A stretch of 38,683 nucleotides of DNA from a virus. Both the position numbers and the translations under genes were made by a program. Each line of letters begins with the position of its first letter. Position 1 is the first letter of the stretch. Below the pieces are notes generated by a model. That model saw nothing but the letters and a program-made list of their open reading frames with translations. It ran no database searches and was not told the origin of the DNA. Shown piece by piece: positions 15,109 through 23,037 of the stretch. The stretch covers positions 1 through 38,683 of IMG/VR virus record IMGVR_UViG_3300033388_001850, one strand, 5' to 3'.

Positions 15109-16133
15109 GATATATAAAAGATATAATGTTAGAAGCTGCATTTATGCATATTTTAGATGCTGGTTCAGATGAAGTTTTAATTTCTAAAAAAGCATTAACA
15201 ATAAATGAATATTCTGAAGAGTTTATTCGTAAACATATCATCAAATGTTTAAATGATGATGAAACAGTTAAAGCAAGACCGTTTTCAGATACAAGTTATT
15301 TTGTTGAAAATGCTAAATTACTCATTAAAGATTGGAACAATTTAAAAGATGTTAGCGCCACTTTTGCTGAAACGTTATTTAAATCTGTTAAAAATACTGA
15401 TTTAATACCGTGTGATTTCTTAATGGTTCAGTATATTGCAGATGAACAGCGTTGTTTTGCCATATTAAAACTTGATCATACAGAAAGATTTAAGCATGAT
15501 ATTAATTTTGAAGGTGAAGATCTTGTTATTAGCTTATCTAGTGACGAAGTGGCCCTACCTAATGCCGGAACTCAAATAAGAAAAGCTGTTTTCTTTACTA
15601 AAGCACCAGAAGATACAATTGATATTATTGTTATTAATAAACGTGAAGCTGCTGATGATGGTGATGAAGATTATTTTACAAAGTGGTTAGATTTAGTAAT
15701 CGTTAGAGATGATACAGAAACAACTAGGAAGTTACGTCCCAATATAGAAAGATGGACACAAAAATGTTTATCTGATCAAATCGAAACAGCTCAACAAATA
15801 CGCGCGTCTGTAGATTCTATTTTATTATCAGATGATACTATATCTATCGACAAAGTGTCTGATATGCTTTTTCCTGGTGATGATACCAAAGAAATAAAAG
15901 CTATGTTCACAGAGGATTTAAGAGCTGCTGGTATACCTAATCAAGTTATCAACATTGATAAAACTTACATTGAAAAGAAAATGAAAAAGAAAATTATCAA
16001 AACTGATACTGGCGTTAGTATTACCAATGAATTTGATTTTTACAAAGATTCTCAGAAATACATTGAGAAAAAGAATGGAGATGGTACCATTGATATCATC
16101 TTAAAAAACGTTAGAAACATTATTGTTAAATAA
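15105..16133 (+). CDS. Nucleoid-associated protein NdpA-like (37-kDa family)
   Basis: A 342-residue protein of the NdpA/YejK family (NA37 domain) in both length and sequence: an N-terminal FMVQYIADEQRCFAILKLDH core and the DYFTKWLDLV motif in the middle. The family binds DNA and is frequent in phages of Bacillota near recombination genes; its role in infection is not established. ATG at 15105 overlaps the previous stop after GGAGGACAA. Confidence 0.85.
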   Translation: MRYIKDIMLEAAFMHILDAGSDEVLISKKALTINEYSEEFIRKHIIKCLNDDETVKARPFSDTSYFVENAKLLIKDWNNLKDVSATFAETLFKSVKNTDLIPCDFLMVQYIADEQRCFAILKLDHTERFKHDINFEGEDLVISLSSDEVALPNAGTQIRKAVFFTKAPEDTIDIIVINKREAADDGDEDYFTKWLDLVIVRDDTETTRKLRPNIERWTQKCLSDQIETAQQIRASVDSILLSDDTISIDKVSDMLFPGDDTKEIKAMFTEDLRAAGIPNQVINIDKTYIEKKMKKKIIKTDTGVSITNEFDFYKDSQKYIEKKNGDGTIDIILKNVRNIIVK

Positions 16134-16147
16134 AAGAGAGGTGAAAA

Positions 16148-16327
16148 ATGTTAAAAACAATTGCTGACATAGATTGCATTCATAAGTTAAACGAACGATT
16201 TGAAAAGAATAAAAAAACAATTGATAGATTGACTCTGGAGAATAATTTTATTCCTAAAAGGATTAAACAAGTTGAAAGTTCAGAACGCAACCAGCTTACT
16301 TTGAATGATCTAATCATTAAGCGATAA
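16148..16327 (+). CDS. Small hypothetical protein
   Basis: A 59-residue basic, helical protein with a good ribosome site (GAGAGGTG) and ATG at 16148. It closes the recombination operon, ahead of a terminator. No family recognised. Confidence 0.6.
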   Translation: MLKTIADIDCIHKLNERFEKNKKTIDRLTLENNFIPKRIKQVESSERNQLTLNDLIIKR

Positions 16328-16351
16328 CCGTTCCATCCTATAAATCTAATT

Positions 16352-16376
16352 AAGGCCTTGTCCGGGGTCTTTTTTA
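16352..16376 (+). terminator. Intrinsic terminator of recombination operon
   Basis: AAGGCC and GGTCTT pair (one G-U) around an 8-base loop, and a run of T follows. It separates the recombination genes from the PAPS-reductase operon. Confidence 0.7.
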
Positions 16377-16405
16377 GTTGTGCAAGAATTTGCATTGTTT
16401 TATTG

Positions 16406-16434
16406 TTGACAGCGTACATATGTACATGTATACT
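16406..16434 (+). promoter_or_regulatory. Consensus promoter with palindromic operator
   Basis: TTGACA (16406-16411), 17 bp, TATACT (16429-16434). The spacer holds the perfect palindrome GTACATATGTAC (16414-16425), overlapping ATGTACAT (16420-16427). A dimeric repressor bound here would block RNA polymerase; the phage wHTH or XRE proteins are candidates. Confidence 0.88.
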
Positions 16435-16471
16435 TAGGTTAGTTAAACAAGTTGATAGTAAAGGGGGATTT

Positions 16472-17449
16472 ATGAAATTTGAACATTATAAATTAAATTT
16501 AGCACAATCATTGCCTTTAGAAGTTAAAGTTATGAAAGCTGAATCTAAAATAATTGATGCTATAATGGAGTATGGCATAGATAGTTTATATATTAGTAAC
16601 TCTGGTGGTAAAGATTCAGATGTTTTGATTGATATATGTGATAACGTTTGTGAAAAACTAGAACTCAGAAAAATACCAAAAGTTTATTGCGACACTGGTT
16701 TGGAATATAAATCCGTAAGAGAAAAAGGTTTAAAATCGGACGTTGTTATAAAACCAAAAATGACTTTTATAGAAATATTAAAAAAATACGGTTATCCAGT
16801 AATAAGCAAAGAACAATCTCAATTTATATATGAATATAGACACACAAATTCAGACGATTTAAGAAATACGAGATTAAACGGCAATAAAAGTGGTAGAGGT
16901 AAAATTTCTAAGATAAACTTCCCGTTAGTTGATTCAGATTTTGAGATAAGCCATATGTGTTGTTATTATATGAAGAAAAAGCCTTTTATTAAATATGAAA
17001 AAGAAACTGGTAGGATTGGAATATTAGGATTGTTAGCCGATGAAAGTCAATTAAGAAAACAAGGGTATATTAAAAATGGCTGTAATGCTTTTGCAAAAAA
17101 AAGACCACAAAGTAATCCATTATCACCATTTACTTATCAAGATATATTACAATATATAAAAATGCGCGATATTAAAATAGCTGAAATATATGGGGAAATA
17201 ATAACTGTATCATTCTTCCCTTCAGTTTTAGATTTAACAGGTGTAGATAGAACAGGGTGTGTATTTTGTATGTATGGTAGCCACAAAAATAATTTTGCTA
17301 AATTTGAAATATTAAAAAAACAAGAACCAAAAAAATATGATTATTGTATGAAAGGAGGAAAATATTTAAACGGAAAATGGATTCCAAATAATGGCTTAGG
17401 TATGGAAAAAGTTATTAACGATATCAAGAAAATAAGGGGTAATAAATGA
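16472..17449 (+). CDS. PAPS reductase-family protein (PP-loop)
   Basis: A 325-residue protein of the phosphoadenosine-phosphosulfate reductase / N-type ATP pyrophosphatase superfamily. The PP-loop is SGGKDS (residues 44-49), and the CDTGLEYK stretch (73-80) is typical of this group. Extra cysteines C163, C164, C204, C263 and C266 (last two as CVFC) could hold an iron-sulfur cluster as in DndC-type proteins. Phages often carry this gene; roles proposed include sulfur supply and nucleic acid modification, but none is shown here. ATG at 16472 follows AAAGGGGG; an upstream in-frame codon would extend across the promoter. It is first in a long operon and overlaps the next gene. Confidence 0.85.
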   Translation: MKFEHYKLNLAQSLPLEVKVMKAESKIIDAIMEYGIDSLYISNSGGKDSDVLIDICDNVCEKLELRKIPKVYCDTGLEYKSVREKGLKSDVVIKPKMTFIEILKKYGYPVISKEQSQFIYEYRHTNSDDLRNTRLNGNKSGRGKISKINFPLVDSDFEISHMCCYYMKKKPFIKYEKETGRIGILGLLADESQLRKQGYIKNGCNAFAKKRPQSNPLSPFTYQDILQYIKMRDIKIAEIYGEIITVSFFPSVLDLTGVDRTGCVFCMYGSHKNNFAKFEILKKQEPKKYDYCMKGGKYLNGKWIPNNGLGMEKVINDIKKIRGNK

Positions 17450-17589
17450 AAATTACAATTACAGCGTTAAGAGGTAACATATTCAACACGATTAAAAGGT
17501 TAAAGAAAACAGGTGAGTTGGAAATAACACATAAAGGTAAAGTTGTTGCCACTCTATCACCAGTAAAGAAGGTGTCAGATGAAAAATAA
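17446..17589 (+). CDS. Phd/YefM-like small protein (orphan antitoxin-like)
   Basis: A 47-residue protein with the Phd/YefM N-terminal pattern: a short helix pair then LEITHKGKVVATLSPV, which matches the family's beta hairpin. It is truncated compared with the usual 70-90 residues and lacks a C-terminal toxin-binding tail; no toxin gene is next to it. Start and stop overlap the neighbours, so it is coupled to the PAPS-reductase gene. It may be a small DNA-binding regulator or an anti-toxin factor that protects the phage from host Phd-Doc systems; both are guesses. Confidence 0.65.
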   Translation: MKITITALRGNIFNTIKRLKKTGELEITHKGKVVATLSPVKKVSDEK

Positions 17590-17959
17590 AAGATATATAC
17601 CAGGCGCGATAGGTTGTTTCATAGCTTTAATGCTATTAATCGGCCTAGTATTCGGAACTAAATTAATACTTGAAACAAACGCTCGTCTTGATTCAATGGA
17701 ATTAAAACAAGAACAATTGCAAGAATTTGTAACAGTTAAAGCTATTGATCTTGTGGATTTAAAAATTTTATTAGATGAACAAGATATATTAAATTCATCA
17801 TTCAACAAACGTATTCACGCTAACTTCAATCATACTAATGACAACTATTCAGATATACTTGAAAACCATATGCGAATTGATGAAGTTTCATATGAAGGTT
17901 TATTATTGATCATTGAAGAACTTGAGAAAGAAATCGAATTGTTAAAGAAGGTGAAATGA
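17579..17959 (+). CDS. Membrane-anchored coiled-coil protein
   Basis: A 126-residue protein with one membrane helix (about residues 8-28) and then a long helical, probably coiled-coil region up to the C-terminus, which ends in a Glu/Lys-rich stretch. It overlaps the previous and the next genes. Function unknown; a role in superinfection exclusion is possible, by topology only. Confidence 0.6.
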   Translation: MKNKRYIPGAIGCFIALMLLIGLVFGTKLILETNARLDSMELKQEQLQEFVTVKAIDLVDLKILLDEQDILNSSFNKRIHANFNHTNDNYSDILENHMRIDEVSYEGLLLIIEELEKEIELLKKVK

Positions 17960-18276
17960 TGAAACAATTAATATTAAGCAGCATACCAACAACAGGGCGT
18001 ATTACACGCTCTGAGTTATCAGAATTAACAGGATTATCAGACCGATGTGTCAGACAGGAAATTGAGTTGCTTCGTAGGTCTGGCCACAAAATACATTCAT
18101 GCAGCGATAAAAAAGGTTATACCATCGTTATAACTGATCAAGAGGATAAAGAACTATTGCTATCATACTTTAGCCGCTTAAAATCAGAATATGAGACGTT
18201 GGTTGCCATGTATGGTACTCAGAAAATAGATGAAATGTTGTTTGAAATGATTAATAAATCTGTTTATACAGGTTGA
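17956..18276 (+). CDS. Winged-helix DNA-binding regulator
   Basis: A 106-residue protein with an HTH_11 / DeoR-type winged helix in its N-terminal half: GRITRSELSELTGLSDRC and VRQEIELLRRSGHKI form the helices, followed by a wing (KKGYTIVIT). The C-terminal half is helical. It may regulate one of the promoters in this region, such as the one carrying the GTACATATGTAC palindrome. Either of two adjacent ATG codons (17956 or 17959) can be the start. Confidence 0.7.
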   Translation: MMKQLILSSIPTTGRITRSELSELTGLSDRCVRQEIELLRRSGHKIHSCSDKKGYTIVITDQEDKELLLSYFSRLKSEYETLVAMYGTQKIDEMLFEMINKSVYTG

Positions 18277-18287
18277 TTGGAGGGAAT

Positions 18288-18650
18288 ATGAAAGAATTTG
18301 ATCCTGATTTGGTTGATACTTATGATTACGATGATTTTTATCTTGAACCAGACGAATTTTTAGAATCATTAAAACATTATGGTGATGTACATTATTTAAA
18401 AACCGTTGAACCACATTTTACTGACATTTATTGCGGTTGGAAAGGGTGTGAAGTTAGATTTAATGATAGAGATTATAAGGTTGATGATGTTTTGTATCTG
18501 CAAATTTATGATAAAAAGACTAATACAATAGGTAAAGATTTTGTTATTGCTCATGTAAACCATATACTTAATGATTCTAATTACTGCAAAGAAGGATTTG
18601 TGATCATGAGTATTACTATAATCGACAGTTATATGTGGTTACCATTTTAG
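18288..18650 (+). CDS. DUF3850 / ASCH-like protein
   Basis: A 120-residue protein. After an acidic N-terminus (rich in Asp, Glu and Tyr), the part from VHYLKTVEPHFTDIY through EVRFNDRDYKVDDVLYLQIY to the C-terminal VIMSI matches DUF3850, a PUA/ASCH-like fold that is often phage-encoded and thought to bind RNA. ATG at 18288 with GGAGGG upstream is clear. The acidic extension is not typical of the family. Confidence 0.7.
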   Translation: MKEFDPDLVDTYDYDDFYLEPDEFLESLKHYGDVHYLKTVEPHFTDIYCGWKGCEVRFNDRDYKVDDVLYLQIYDKKTNTIGKDFVIAHVNHILNDSNYCKEGFVIMSITIIDSYMWLPF

Positions 18651-18661
18651 GAGGTGACATT

Positions 18662-19087
18662 ATGAAACTAGGAACTAAAGTTAAATGTAAAGGGTATCTC
18701 AAGAAAGTTGATACTAAACATGTTGCGTTAGAAAGTGAAAAAGCTGATTATAATATTGATACTGATGATATTAATAAAATGATGGCCGCTTTAGAAATTA
18801 ATCATTTTTGTACTAATAATGATGTAATTTTTATTGAAGATGAAGTTTCACAGGATATTAAACAAGTTATTCAGTGTGATTTTTCCGGTGTTGTAGTTGC
18901 TAAAAAACTAGTTGCTACTTCGAGATGGTATTCAGTTGTTGATCATGAATATAGGAGTTATAGTTCTGCACCAGGTATTGATTCTGGTATTGAAGTAGCT
19001 CATTGTAATTATATTGATTGCTATCAAGTATTCTTCAGAATGGGTGGAAGTCGATTAGTGCCTATTGATATGTGCGAGGTGATATAA
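18662..19087 (+). CDS. Hypothetical protein
   Basis: A 141-residue protein, start at 18662 after AGGAGGTGAC. It begins with a beta-rich stretch (KLGTKVKCKGYLKKVD) and has a second beta-rich region near CDFSGVVVAKK. No family can be named with certainty. Its stop overlaps the next start (TAATG). Confidence 0.55.
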   Translation: MKLGTKVKCKGYLKKVDTKHVALESEKADYNIDTDDINKMMAALEINHFCTNNDVIFIEDEVSQDIKQVIQCDFSGVVVAKKLVATSRWYSVVDHEYRSYSSAPGIDSGIEVAHCNYIDCYQVFFRMGGSRLVPIDMCEVI

Positions 19088-19512
19088 TGCCATTAGAATA
19101 TAAAATATACGGTTGTAAATTTAAATGTGGTTATAAACATACACCAAATCAAGTAAAAGTATATGATCACGAAAAAATATGTTTTAAAAATCCAGATAAT
19201 AAAACTTGTTTTACTTGTAAACACGCTGATCACTTTGGCGCTTGTCATGGTGATACTGGTGAATATGGTCAACCTATTACACCAGATGAAGCACCTTACA
19301 GAGAATGTGGGAACGGTGATTACTTGAGTGATTATCATGAAAACCTATATAAAAACATTGTTGAAGGTGACAAAAGTATGTTATTTGCTAAAAGATTACA
19401 TTCAAGATCTATTGATGAAGATGGGAAAATAAGAGCATATACTCTTTATGACGATTTATATCAATGTATAAATGTACATTGTGAAGGATGGAAATTAAAA
19501 AATGAAAAATAA
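19087..19512 (+). CDS. Hypothetical Cys-rich protein
   Basis: A 141-residue protein with many Cys and His (CKFKC, CFTCKHADHFGACHG) in its first half, probably a zinc-binding module. The second half is charged and ends with CINVHCEGW. It overlaps genes on both sides. Function unknown. Confidence 0.6.
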   Translation: MPLEYKIYGCKFKCGYKHTPNQVKVYDHEKICFKNPDNKTCFTCKHADHFGACHGDTGEYGQPITPDEAPYRECGNGDYLSDYHENLYKNIVEGDKSMLFAKRLHSRSIDEDGKIRAYTLYDDLYQCINVHCEGWKLKNEK

Positions 19513-19633
19513 AAAAGTTTGCCCCAAATCAATCTCCGGCACCTGTAAAAAATACGTTATGATCAATTATATAAATCATTGCTGCGTGTATGATTGTAAA
19601 GTGAAGGATATCAACTTTAATTGCGACATTTAG
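19502..19633 (+). CDS. Cys-rich micro-protein
   Basis: A 43-residue protein starting inside the end of the previous gene, with seven cysteines including a CC pair. Probably binds a metal. Function unknown. Confidence 0.5.
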   Translation: MKNKKVCPKSISGTCKKYVMINYINHCCVYDCKVKDINFNCDI

Positions 19634-19641
19634 GAGGACAA

Positions 19642-19785
19642 ATGAAAAATAAAATGAGAAAATATACACATAATGGCGTTGAAATGGTCCAATTTGTAAA
19701 TTCAGATAACAATACCACTCAGACTTATACGGTCGAAGAAGTGTTAAAATTTATTGAAGGTGATTTGAAGGAGGAAGAGAAGTGA
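19642..19785 (+). CDS. Small hypothetical protein
   Basis: A 47-residue protein with a strong ribosome site (AGGAGGACAA) and ATG at 19642. It is acidic towards the C-terminus (GDLKEEEK). Its stop overlaps the next start (GTGA). Confidence 0.6.
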   Translation: MKNKMRKYTHNGVEMVQFVNSDNNTTQTYTVEEVLKFIEGDLKEEEK

Positions 19786-19964
19786 ATCAAAAACAAAGAA
19801 CTGAAATAATCGAAAATTATTATCGTGCATCAACGGCGATAATGAACATCGGTACAATCGAAGGTATTCCAAAAGAATTAGAAAATATTTGTATTAATGC
19901 AACTAGATCAACCGTTAAAATAATAGATTTTATTAATGATAATAAGGAGGTTTCAAAATGTTAA
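19782..19964 (+). CDS. Small hypothetical helical protein
   Basis: A 60-residue helical protein starting with GTG after AAGGAGGAAGAG. No family recognised. It overlaps both neighbours. Confidence 0.55.
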   Translation: MNQKQRTEIIENYYRASTAIMNIGTIEGIPKELENICINATRSTVKIIDFINDNKEVSKC

Positions 19965-20296
19965 AAGTGTTTATGGTTGATGATATGACTTGGGTAGCTG
20001 CTGAGTCGGAACAAGAAGCAATAGATTATTGTATAAATGAAATGGGTCATGATATAGATGAAGTTTACACAGAAGAATGCGATGTTAACAAGCCTGATGC
20101 TATGTGGTGGAATATCGAACCCGAAGAAGTTCCGTTAAATCTTGCCGGCATGTATAATATGCAAGATAATACTAATGTAATCAATGGTGTAACTTACGGA
20201 ACGTGGGACGGTTCTCCAGCTAAAATGATTTCTTATACAGAAGCTCACAAACTGTATAACGAGAAGATGCCGTATATCATTGCATCATGCCTATAA
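19958..20296 (+). CDS. Hypothetical protein
   Basis: A 112-residue acidic protein with a good ribosome site (AAGGAGG). The N-terminus (LKVFMVDDMTWVAAESEQEAID) looks like small phage proteins of unknown function that start with a beta-strand and a short helix. It is last in the PAPS-reductase operon, before a terminator. Confidence 0.6.
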   Translation: MLKVFMVDDMTWVAAESEQEAIDYCINEMGHDIDEVYTEECDVNKPDAMWWNIEPEEVPLNLAGMYNMQDNTNVINGVTYGTWDGSPAKMISYTEAHKLYNEKMPYIIASCL

Positions 20297-20304
20297 TAAC
20301 AATC

Positions 20305-20334
20305 AAACAGCCGTAAAAAGCTGTTTTTTCTTTT
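20305..20334 (+). terminator. Intrinsic terminator
   Basis: AAACAGC and GCTGTTT form a 7-bp stem around an A-rich loop, and a T run follows. It ends the PAPS-reductase operon. Confidence 0.85.
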
Positions 20335-20352
20335 GAAACGCTCGAGTTTTTG

Positions 20353-20381
20353 TTGACTTGTGTTTTGGCCCGTGATACAAT
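20353..20381 (+). promoter_or_regulatory. Strong promoter for repressor/replication genes
   Basis: TTGACT (20353-20358), 17 bp, TACAAT (20376-20381), with a TGA extension before the -10 box. It lies directly after a terminator and drives the XRE and replisome organizer genes. Confidence 0.87.
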
Positions 20382-20402
20382 ATGACTAGGAGGTGACACA
20401 TA

Positions 20403-20597
20403 ATGCTAAATACGAACAATTTAAAAGCAGAGAGAGCGAGAAAAGGTTTAACTATGGAACAGTTGGCAGCAAAGCTAAACTTAACCAGGTCAGCTATACA
20501 TAGATACGAAAATGGCGTATCTCAACCACCGGTGATCATATTGGTTAAGATGGCCGAAATATTTGATGTAACTACAGACTATTTATTAGGAAGGTGA
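20403..20597 (+). CDS. XRE-family HTH regulator
   Basis: A 64-residue single-domain HTH_3 protein similar to Cro/cI DNA-binding domains: KAERARKGLTMEQLAAKLNL then SAIHRYENGVSQPP and an FDVTTDYLLGR ending. It has no dimerisation or autocleavage domain, so it acts more like Cro than like a full lysogeny repressor. It is translated just before the replisome organizer and may control the replication promoter. Confidence 0.88.
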   Translation: MLNTNNLKAERARKGLTMEQLAAKLNLTRSAIHRYENGVSQPPVIILVKMAEIFDVTTDYLLGR

Positions 20598-20601
20598 TCA
20601 C

Positions 20602-21459
20602 ATGGCAGAACGTCGAATGTTTGCATTAAATATAATAGATTCTGATGCATTCATATGTATGCCACTCGTTTCTCAAGCTTTATATTTCCATCTTGGAATG
20701 AGGGCAGATGATGATGGTTTTGTGAATAGCCCTAAGAAAATATTAAGAATGATTAATGCAGAAGAAAAAGATTATGATTTACTTGTTAAAAAAAGATTTT
20801 TATTAGAATTTGATTCTGGTATTATTGTCATTAAACATTGGCGATTGCATAATAAAATACGTAAGGATCGATGTAAAAAAACGCTTTATACTGAAGAATA
20901 TGAACTGCTACAACATAAGGAAAATGGCGCTTACACGATGTTGGTTGACAATCCGCAACCAAAACGCGCAAAAAGGGTGCATAGGTTAGGTAAGGTTAGG
21001 TTAGTTAAGGTTAGTCTAGGTAAGTCTAATAATACTGGTGATTCGGGCGAGCCGAAACCACCGAAGAATGATTACAAATCTGTATTTGAATATTATCTTT
21101 CTTTAGAACTTGTTAAACATCGGTCTTATAATGATGAAATGTCAAAAGCAATGAAAAAAGCTATCAAAGCATTAAACTGTGATACTGAACATTTAAAAAC
21201 ATTATTAGATAGACATAAAAAGAAAGTTGAAATTTCATTAGAAACAGATTATCCAGTTAAAGTAAGATCTATTACTGAGTTTTTCGGTCAATGTAAATTT
21301 AAATCTACTGAATTAATTTGTAGTGAATACGATGATCCGTGGATTGAACCAAATCGAGAAACATTTATGGATAAAAAACAGGATTCTAAAAACGAGTTCC
21401 AAAATTTTGATCAAAGAGAACATAAAAACCTTAACGATAGGTTTGGGATGAAAGGATAA
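20602..21459 (+). CDS. Replisome organizer / DnaD-like replication initiator
   Basis: A 285-residue protein. The first ~100 residues (MFALNIIDSDAFICMPLVSQ, LYFHLGMRADDDGFV, KHWRLHNKIRKDR) match the N-terminal winged-helix domain of phage replisome organizers. The middle has a repeated RLGKV-RLVKV-SLGKS stretch encoded by three 15-bp iterons, probably the origin. The C-terminal part is helical and charged. The protein should melt or mark the origin and recruit the host helicase; no phage helicase, loader, primase or polymerase is visible elsewhere in this window. Confidence 0.82.
   Translation: MAERRMFALNIIDSDAFICMPLVSQALYFHLGMRADDDGFVNSPKKILRMINAEEKDYDLLVKKRFLLEFDSGIIVIKHWRLHNKIRKDRCKKTLYTEEYELLQHKENGAYTMLVDNPQPKRAKRVHRLGKVRLVKVSLGKSNNTGDSGEPKPPKNDYKSVFEYYLSLELVKHRSYNDEMSKAMKKAIKALNCDTEHLKTLLDRHKKKVEISLETDYPVKVRSITEFFGQCKFKSTELICSEYDDPWIEPNRETFMDKKQDSKNEFQNFDQREHKNLNDRFGMKG
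20984..21028. repeat. Iterons: 3 x 15 bp in the initiator gene, probable origin
   Basis: Three head-to-tail 15-bp units: GGTTAGGTAAGGTTA, GGTTAGTTAAGGTTA and GTCTAGGTAAGTCTA, in frame with the initiator gene. As in lambda O and several phages of Bacillota, repeats inside the initiator gene are typical binding sites of the protein itself and mark the origin of replication. It is the only array of this kind I see in the window. Confidence 0.7.
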
Positions 21460-21463
21460 AAAG

Positions 21464-21865
21464 ATGAAAATAATTGTATCAAGTGAAAAAGAAAAAGAAT
21501 TAATGGAAAGATTTATAGAACAAATTTATGATGGTGATTTATTACCAACTTGGTTTAGTAAAGATTTAGATGAAGCTATCAAACACTATGGCAACGAAGC
21601 TATTGATTCAACTGATGCGGATTTTATAACTAACGGATTCAGAGAAGCTGCTTTATTTGTTGGCCCAACTATAGAATTTCAACAAGAAGATAACATTTTA
21701 AATGGTACTTGTCACAAATGTAATAGTTATGTTGAAGGTACTGAAGATGGTGATCCAATATCTTATGATGATTATTTAGAATGGCAAATAAAAATTTCTG
21801 AAAATGAACTAGAATGTATAAAATGTTACTTTGGTGAAGAAAGAACTGAGGTGTCCAATGAGTAA
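21464..21865 (+). CDS. Hypothetical zinc-ribbon protein
   Basis: A 133-residue acidic protein. Two cysteine pairs (CHKC near residue 84 and CIKC near 120) form a split zinc ribbon in the C-terminal part. The N-terminal half is helical. It overlaps the next gene. Function unknown. Confidence 0.6.
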   Translation: MKIIVSSEKEKELMERFIEQIYDGDLLPTWFSKDLDEAIKHYGNEAIDSTDADFITNGFREAALFVGPTIEFQQEDNILNGTCHKCNSYVEGTEDGDPISYDDYLEWQIKISENELECIKCYFGEERTEVSNE

Positions 21866-22280
21866 AGTATTAGGTGATATGATAAAAACTGATTTAAACT
21901 GGTTTTGGAGTAGTGGTTGTTTTGATGAAGTTAGATACAAAGAATTAATGAACGAATTAGACGAACTCCAACAAAAACAATGCAATAAATGTCCAAATCC
22001 TAGAACTGATGAAACTTGTGGTAAATGTAATGAAGAAAAAGAAGAAACGAATTGTTGCAAATGTGGAGAACTGTCATTTAGTCATACAACAATTGATGAA
22101 AAAAATTATTGTGAAAGTTGTCTAGAATACGTCGTAAAAACAGGTGCTGCATTCATAGAAATTAATCAAAGTAAGCATTGGGAACGATTAATTGATGATA
22201 TTTATAGATGTGATTATTCTTTCGATGAAGGTGATTTAATGTATTTTTATAAAGATAAAGTGAAGGTGTCTAATGACTAA
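21858..22280 (+). CDS. Hypothetical protein with Cys clusters
   Basis: A 140-residue protein. The middle contains CNKCPNP, CGKC, CCKCGE and CESC, a treble-clef or double zinc-ribbon pattern, flanked by helical parts. ATG at 21858 follows TGAGGTG and overlaps the previous stop. Function unknown. Confidence 0.6.
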   Translation: MSKVLGDMIKTDLNWFWSSGCFDEVRYKELMNELDELQQKQCNKCPNPRTDETCGKCNEEKEETNCCKCGELSFSHTTIDEKNYCESCLEYVVKTGAAFIEINQSKHWERLIDDIYRCDYSFDEGDLMYFYKDKVKVSND

Positions 22281-22671
22281 ACCAACAGAAAAAATGATAG
22301 ATGATACAATAGGCGATATTAATTACATTGGTTTAAGTAGATGTGTCGGAACATGGGATATGTTAAAAGGCACTGAAATGATGAATGTCATTGATGAGTT
22401 AATTGTAAAAGCTGCTAGAGTTGATGAGCTTGAAAAAGAACAATCGAATGTGGATCAATATATCCAAGAGGTAGCATATATATTGTTTAATCATAACATT
22501 GATACTGATATGTGTGATAAATATACCTCTCACTTCAAAGAACTTCAGAGACTTGCTGAGGTTGGTGAAGCTTTAGAATTGTTTGAAACTTCTGAACTTG
22601 ACTATGATGGTGTTGTTAATAATATTACCGGACTACTCGCGTGGAGTAGAAATGAGGTTAAAAATGGATAA
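22273..22671 (+). CDS. Hypothetical helical protein
   Basis: A 132-residue acidic, helical protein with no metal or membrane motif. ATG at 22273 lies after AAGGTGTC, overlapping the previous stop. Function unknown. Confidence 0.55.
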   Translation: MTKPTEKMIDDTIGDINYIGLSRCVGTWDMLKGTEMMNVIDELIVKAARVDELEKEQSNVDQYIQEVAYILFNHNIDTDMCDKYTSHFKELQRLAEVGEALELFETSELDYDGVVNNITGLLAWSRNEVKNG

Positions 22672-23029
22672 TCTTAAAAATATTATACTCGAACAAAATA
22701 TATTTTGTAATGATTGTTACATTCAACAGTTAGGTGTTAAAGCTACAACCGATGATGATACAGAACAACTCAAAACATGTTATGCATGCTGTGAAGATTG
22801 TTTATCTGCTTCAAATTGGCAGCCTACACCTGGTAACAAAGATTTTATGATTGATTTTGAAGATTTAGTTATTGGTGCTATATTGGTAAGTTACTGCGGC
22901 GATGAACATGAAATACAAGAAGTTATCAGAAAAAAATGCAAACCTGCGTTGCTAAAGATTAAAACCAAATTACCAATACCGGAATATATTCGCGTTGAAG
23001 ATACTATTTTTTATAGTTTGAAAGGTTAG
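22664..23029 (+). CDS. Hypothetical Cys-rich protein
   Basis: A 121-residue protein; the first third has CNDC and CYACCEDC, a likely zinc-binding module. ATG at 22664 (after GAGG) is chosen; an ATG at 22652 with GGAG upstream is also possible and would add four residues. Function unknown. Confidence 0.55.
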   Translation: MDNLKNIILEQNIFCNDCYIQQLGVKATTDDDTEQLKTCYACCEDCLSASNWQPTPGNKDFMIDFEDLVIGAILVSYCGDEHEIQEVIRKKCKPALLKIKTKLPIPEYIRVEDTIFYSLKG

Positions 23030-23037
23030 GCGAATAA

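Noticed and set aside
16263-16459. Short direct repeat TTAAACAAGTTGA at 16263 and 16443
   Set aside because: One copy is inside a small gene and the other in a leader; two short AT-rich copies are not enough to claim an att site or regulatory element.
20403-20597. Full cI-type lysogeny repressor
   Set aside because: Only a 64-aa HTH domain is present, without oligomerisation or cleavage domain, integrase or divergent promoter.
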